Assembly: GCA_013138755.1 (NCBI GenBank)
Contig: WTCC01000126.1
Span: forward strand, 1 to 11,300
Direction: 5' to 3'
Source: Gammaproteobacteria bacterium
GTDB taxonomy: Bacteria; Pseudomonadota; Gammaproteobacteria; SZUA-229
DNA length: 11,300 nt
Below are positions 8,669 through 11,300 of this stretch, piece by piece. The notes beneath the pieces are model-generated. The model was given only the letters and a program-made list of their open reading frames with translations, did no database searches and was not told the origin of the DNA. Made by a program: the position numbers and the translations under genes. The first letter of the stretch is position 1, and every line of letters starts with the position of its first letter.

Positions 8669-8697
8669 TTAACGGTCTGAGTGAACAATATTAATAT
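8669..8697 (+). promoter_or_regulatory. weak candidate promoter for the SIMPL gene
   Basis: TTAACG (8669-8674, 4/6 to TTGACA) and TAATAT (8692-8697, 4/6 to TATAAT) are 17 bases apart. A start near 8704 would leave about 20 bases before the ATG at 8725, including its Shine-Dalgarno. The region is A/T rich, so chance matches are likely. It overlaps the terminator-like hairpin at 8675-8710. Confidence 0.28.
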
Positions 8698-8710
8698 TCA
8701 GACTTTTCTT
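8675..8710 (+). terminator. possible weak Rho-independent terminator after purF
   Basis: GTCTGA (8675-8680) is exactly complementary to TCAGAC (8698-8703), with a 17-base A/T-rich loop between them, followed directly by TTTTCTT (8704-8710). The stem is only 6 pairs with 3 G/C pairs, and the loop is long, so termination would be inefficient. It lies 82 bases after the purF stop and only 15 before the next ATG. A further small hairpin (AGCTC 8633-8637 / GAGCT 8643-8647) lies upstream without a T run. Confidence 0.35.
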
Positions 8711-8724
8711 ATTAGGAATTCCAC

Positions 8725-9414
8725 ATGAAACCACTAAGCTATTTCGCCGTCATTGTAACACTGCTGTTGTCATCTAACCTCTATGCCCATGAAGCTGTTA
8801 AGGATTACAATCAGATAAGTTTAGATGCTACCGCCTCGGCAGAAGTTGATAATGACACCATGATCGTTTCCTTGTTTGCGCAGGAAGAAGGTTCTAAAGC
8901 AGCGTCATTAAGTGACAAGGTTAATAAAAAAATTAATTGGGCGTTGCTGCAGTTAAAACAATATGCAGACATTAAAGTTGAAACAGAAAGTTATTCAACG
9001 AGCCCGGTTTATAAAAAAAGCCAGATCATAGCCTGGCGGGTGAAGCAGTCGATTAAGCTGGAATCAACTAACATGTCTTTGATGAGTGAAGTACTAGGGC
9101 AGTTGCAGCAACAGTTAAATTTAACAGGAATTACATTCGACGTATCACGCGACAAGCGAGAACAGGAAACGCAGCAATTAATTGATCAGGCATTATCTGC
9201 GTATGATAAGCGTGCTAGTCAAATTGCTAATAAGTTAAAACATGATGGCTATAAGATTGTCACGATGCATGTATCGACCTCGACTAGTCCTATTCAACCT
9301 AGATATAGAAGTTCAGTTATGATGGCTGAATCCTCTTCCGTGGTTTCTCCTAAGGTGGCTGCAGGCGACCGAACCCTTAGTGTTCGTGTTAATGGCACGA
9401 TAGAGCTCAAGTAA
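8725..9414 (+). CDS. secreted SIMPL-domain (DUF541, YggE-like) protein
   Basis: This is a predicted periplasmic SIMPL/DUF541 protein related to E. coli YggE; the family's biochemical role is not settled (YggE has been linked to oxidative stress). The 229-residue product starts with a clear signal peptide: hydrophobic core at about 7-17 and likely cleavage after L-Y-A at 19-21. The mature part shows the family layout. A first beta segment (I-S-L-D-A-T-A-S-A-E-V, 31-41) is followed by a helix. Next come E-T-E-S-Y-S-T-S-P-V-Y (86-96) and W-R-V-K-Q-S-I-K-L-E-S (104-114), matching the YggE-type 'Y..xP.Y.......Y.a...i.v' core. A Gln-rich helix (123-161) and a C-terminal strand ending V-R-V-N-G-T-I-E-L-K complete it. 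AGGA at 8714-8717 supports the ATG at 8725. It lies between purF and metZ, where relatives often have nothing, and may share function or expression with the YkuD gene downstream. Confidence 0.85.
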   Translation: MKPLSYFAVIVTLLLSSNLYAHEAVKDYNQISLDATASAEVDNDTMIVSLFAQEEGSKAASLSDKVNKKINWALLQLKQYADIKVETESYSTSPVYKKSQIIAWRVKQSIKLESTNMSLMSEVLGQLQQQLNLTGITFDVSRDKREQETQQLIDQALSAYDKRASQIANKLKHDGYKIVTMHVSTSTSPIQPRYRSSVMMAESSSVVSPKVAAGDRTLSVRVNGTIELK

Positions 9415-9464
9415 TAGCCTGTGTAGATTGGTTGGGCGTAATACCCAGCTGATCAAGAAAAATT

Positions 9465-9498
9465 TAATCAATAGACAATATTCATTGTCTATTGATTA
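9465..9498. repeat. perfect 15-bp inverted repeat with 4-nt loop
   Basis: The left arm TAATCAATAGACAAT (9465-9479) is exactly complementary to ATTGTCTATTGATTA (9484-9498), separated by ATTC (9480-9483). The stem is A/T-rich, with 3 G/C pairs in 15. On the + strand no T run follows, so it is not a classical terminator for the SIMPL gene. On the - strand the stem is followed by AATTTTTC, but no - strand gene ends here. It lies in the 133-base stretch between the SIMPL stop and the preferred YkuD start. The perfect symmetry suggests a dimeric regulator's operator or an mRNA leader hairpin, but this is inference. Confidence 0.85.
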
Positions 9499-9519
9499 TG
9501 CTCACAACTGTGTGATACT
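9492..9519 (+). promoter_or_regulatory. candidate extended -10 promoter for the YkuD gene
   Basis: TTGATT (9492-9497, 4/6 to TTGACA) lies 16 bases before GATACT (9514-9519, 4/6 to TATAAT), which is preceded by an extended -10 TGT (9511-9513). Transcription would start near 9526, about 22 bases before the GTG at 9548. The -35 hexamer sits inside the right arm of the inverted repeat at 9465-9498, as expected if that repeat were a repressor site. Weak matches in A/T-rich DNA can be chance. Confidence 0.35.
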
Positions 9520-9547
9520 TAAGCATAATCAGTATTATGGTATAGAC

Positions 9548-10030
9548 GTGAATTCAATAACAATTAATGTGACCAACCAGCAGCTCGATTTGCATGATGA
9601 TGATGGTAAGTTGTTGCAGAAATATCCTGTGTCGACATCAAAATATGGCACTGGTAATACAAATGGTAGCGAGAAGACGCCACTCGGTTTGCACCGTATC
9701 AAAGTTAAAATTGGTGGAGCGATGCCAGTAAATGAAGTGTTTATCGGACGAGTTCCACATGGCAATCTTGATGAATGTAAAGAGCGTGGTGTAGAACTAC
9801 CTGATGATGTCATAATGAGCCGTATTCTGTGGCTGGATGGAATGGAGCCAGGTCGTAATCATGGCGGGTATGTTGACACCTATCAGCGTTATATCTATAT
9901 ACATGGCACCAATGATGAAGTCAGTATAGGGTCGCCCAGTTCTATTGGCTGTATCCGAATGCGAAACGAAGATGTGGTCGATTTATACAGGCTGGTCGAA
10001 GTCGGCAGCGAAGTGCTGATAGAAGAATAA
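9548..10030 (+). CDS. YkuD-fold L,D-transpeptidase-like protein
   Basis: YkuD-domain enzymes form 3-3 peptidoglycan cross-links or attach proteins to peptidoglycan through a catalytic Cys. From GTG 9548 the product has 160 residues and is almost entirely the domain: I-T-I-N-V-T-N-Q-Q-L-D-L near the start, Y-P-V-S-T (26-30), T-P-L-G-L-H-R-I (44-51), Y-I-Y-I-H-G (115-120, H119), and S-S-I-G-C-I-R-M-R-N (131-140) with nucleophile C135. The usual S-H-G-C is S-I-G-C here. No signal peptide or membrane segment is visible, so export is unexplained. The frame stays open back to about 9404 with a TTG at 9428, which would give 200 residues. I prefer 9548 because the extra 40 residues match nothing I recognise and would be read through the perfect inverted repeat. 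Neither start has a good Shine-Dalgarno. metZ starts 31 bases downstream. Confidence 0.82.
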   Translation: MNSITINVTNQQLDLHDDDGKLLQKYPVSTSKYGTGNTNGSEKTPLGLHRIKVKIGGAMPVNEVFIGRVPHGNLDECKERGVELPDDVIMSRILWLDGMEPGRNHGGYVDTYQRYIYIHGTNDEVSIGSPSSIGCIRMRNEDVVDLYRLVEVGSEVLIEE

Positions 10031-10061
10031 TCGAAGTAAGAAAAGACGCAAAGGTTATAAG

Positions 10062-11267
10062 ATGTCGAAGAAAGAAAACGATGATACAAGCAGATCTGAG
10101 TTTGGTTTTGCCACACGTGCTGTTCGTGAAGGACACCTGCGCACGCCAGAAGGTGAACACAGTGAGCCAATATTTCTAACATCCAGTTATGTGTTTTCAT
10201 CTGCGGCAGAGGCGGCAGCGCGATTTTCTGGAGAGCAGCCGGGAAATATCTATTCACGTTTCACCAACCCGACTGTAAGAACATTTGAACAACGCTTGGC
10301 ATCCTTAGAAGGTGCAGAGTGCTGTGTGGCGACGGCTTCCGGTATGTCTGCTATTACGGCAACAATTCTAGGTCTGTTGCAGACCGGTGACCATCTCGTT
10401 TCATCGCGTAGCATCTTTGGAACAACCACCGTGTTATTAAACAACATCGTCGCAAAATTAGGTATCGAAACAACATTTGTTGAATTATCTGATCTGTCTG
10501 CCTGGGAAAAGGCGATAAAGCCTGAGACAAAACTATTGTTTCTAGAGACCCCATCAAACCCTCTAACGGAGTTGGTGGATATTTCAGCCTTAGCCGAAAT
10601 CGCACATAAGCATGGTTGTTTGTTAGCAGTTGATAATTGTTTTTGCACGCCGGCATTACAGCAGCCTTTAGCGCTCGGTGCAGACATCGTTATCCACTCG
10701 GCCACCAAATATATAGATGGCCAGGGGCGCTGTGTCGGTGGTGCGGTATGTGGAACGAAAGATGTCGTGGGTGAAGGGGTGTATGGGTTTTTACGTACTG
10801 CTGGCCCTACCATGAGTGCTTTTAATGCCTGGGTTTTCTTAAAGGGTCTTGAGACTTTAGAATTACGGATGAAGGCACATAGTGCGATTGCATTGGAACT
10901 TGCGCAATGGCTGGAGCAGCAACCTGAAGTAGAAAAAGTATATTACCCTGGACTGACGAGTCATCCACAGCATGAGTTGGCAAAAAAACAACAGAGTGAT
11001 TTCGGTGGTCTGTTATCGTTTGAGTTAAAAGGTGGCAAACAAGAAGGCTGGCAATTAATTGATGCCACTAGACTACTTTCAATCACAGCGAATCTGGGCG
11101 ATGCAAAGTCTACGATTACTCATCCGGCTACGACGACGCATGGTCGCTTATCTCCAGAGCAAAGAGCTGAAGCAGGTATATCGGATGGGTTGATTCGTAT
11201 TGCAGTCGGTCTGGAAAATATCGAAGACATTAAAGCTGACCTGTTGCGGGGCATGCGTCAGGTCTAG
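10062..11267 (+). CDS. metZ: O-succinylhomoserine sulfhydrylase MetZ
   Basis: MetZ is a PLP enzyme of the Cys/Met metabolism family that makes homocysteine directly from O-succinylhomoserine and sulfide, bypassing cystathionine. The 401-residue protein has Y-S-R-F-T-N-P-T (64-71; Y64 and R66 contact PLP phosphate in the family), A-S-G-M-S-A-I (92-98), E-T-P-S-N-P (162-167) and D-N-C-F-C-T-P (191-197). The Schiff-base lysine K216 lies in H-S-A-T-K-Y-I-D-G-Q-G-R. The D-G-Q-G-R stretch right after the Lys is characteristic of MetZ rather than MetB/MetC. Being downstream of purF, with two genes between, also fits metZ synteny in gammaproteobacteria. The ATG at 10062 has AAGG at 10051-10054, spacing 7. 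The alternative, cystathionine gamma-synthase, is less likely. It may be cotranscribed with the YkuD gene, 31 bases upstream. The last 33 bases of the window hold nothing recognisable. Confidence 0.94.
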   Translation: MSKKENDDTSRSEFGFATRAVREGHLRTPEGEHSEPIFLTSSYVFSSAAEAAARFSGEQPGNIYSRFTNPTVRTFEQRLASLEGAECCVATASGMSAITATILGLLQTGDHLVSSRSIFGTTTVLLNNIVAKLGIETTFVELSDLSAWEKAIKPETKLLFLETPSNPLTELVDISALAEIAHKHGCLLAVDNCFCTPALQQPLALGADIVIHSATKYIDGQGRCVGGAVCGTKDVVGEGVYGFLRTAGPTMSAFNAWVFLKGLETLELRMKAHSAIALELAQWLEQQPEVEKVYYPGLTSHPQHELAKKQQSDFGGLLSFELKGGKQEGWQLIDATRLLSITANLGDAKSTITHPATTTHGRLSPEQRAEAGISDGLIRIAVGLENIEDIKADLLRGMRQV

Positions 11268-11300
11268 TTGGCCGAAGCTAACAGGCTACACTGTGACTGA

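Noticed and set aside
9465-9498. Reading the palindrome as a terminator of the SIMPL gene
   Set aside because: No T run follows on the + strand. The T run is on the minus-strand side, where no gene needs termination.
10250-10813. 187-residue open frame on the minus strand inside metZ
   Set aside because: It lies entirely opposite metZ apart from a confident coding frame, has no recognisable motif, and its composition reads as an antisense shadow.

Overview
The window looks like chromosomal DNA from a gammaproteobacterium. All genes lie on the + strand and are closely packed, and by eye the G+C content is in the mid-40s percent. The order truA-trpF-(trpB-trpA)-accD-folC-dedD-cvpA-purF-...-metZ is the conserved gammaproteobacterial housekeeping block known from Pseudomonas and relatives. 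Having trpBA between trpF and accD, together with the moderate G+C, would fit a Thiotrichales/Methylophaga- or Cycloclasticus-like lineage, but that placement is only an inference.

Layout. Positions 1-756 hold truA (tRNA pseudouridine synthase), cut at its 5' end by the window edge. Positions 772-3515 hold trpF, trpB and trpA, the last tryptophan-pathway steps apart from TrpC and earlier enzymes. Positions 3629-4498 hold accD (acetyl-CoA carboxylase carboxyltransferase beta subunit). Positions 4583-5932 hold folC, and 5960-6451 a DedD-type SPOR-domain cell-division protein. A good sigma70-like promoter (6518-6546) then precedes cvpA (6577-7086) and purF (7100-8593). Two envelope-type genes separate purF from metZ, where many relatives have purF and metZ adjacent. 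They encode a secreted SIMPL/YggE-like protein (8725-9414) and a YkuD-fold L,D-transpeptidase-like protein (about 9548-10030). metZ (O-succinylhomoserine sulfhydrylase, 10062-11267) closes the window. No intergenic gap exceeds about 135 bases.

How the genes work together. Most are core biosynthesis: tryptophan (trpF/B/A), fatty acids (accD), folate (folC, one-carbon donor for purines), purines (purF, usually with cvpA) and methionine (metZ). truA is for tRNA maturation and dedD for septation. The grouping is syntenic rather than one pathway.

The least ordinary part is 8594-10030. It has a terminator-like hairpin overlapping a possible promoter before the SIMPL gene, and a perfect 15-bp inverted repeat with a 4-nt loop (9465-9498) just before the YkuD gene. 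The right arm of that repeat overlaps a possible -35 element. I found no mobile element, CRISPR array, RNA gene or evident novel defence or biosynthetic system; the window is largely ordinary conserved chromosome.
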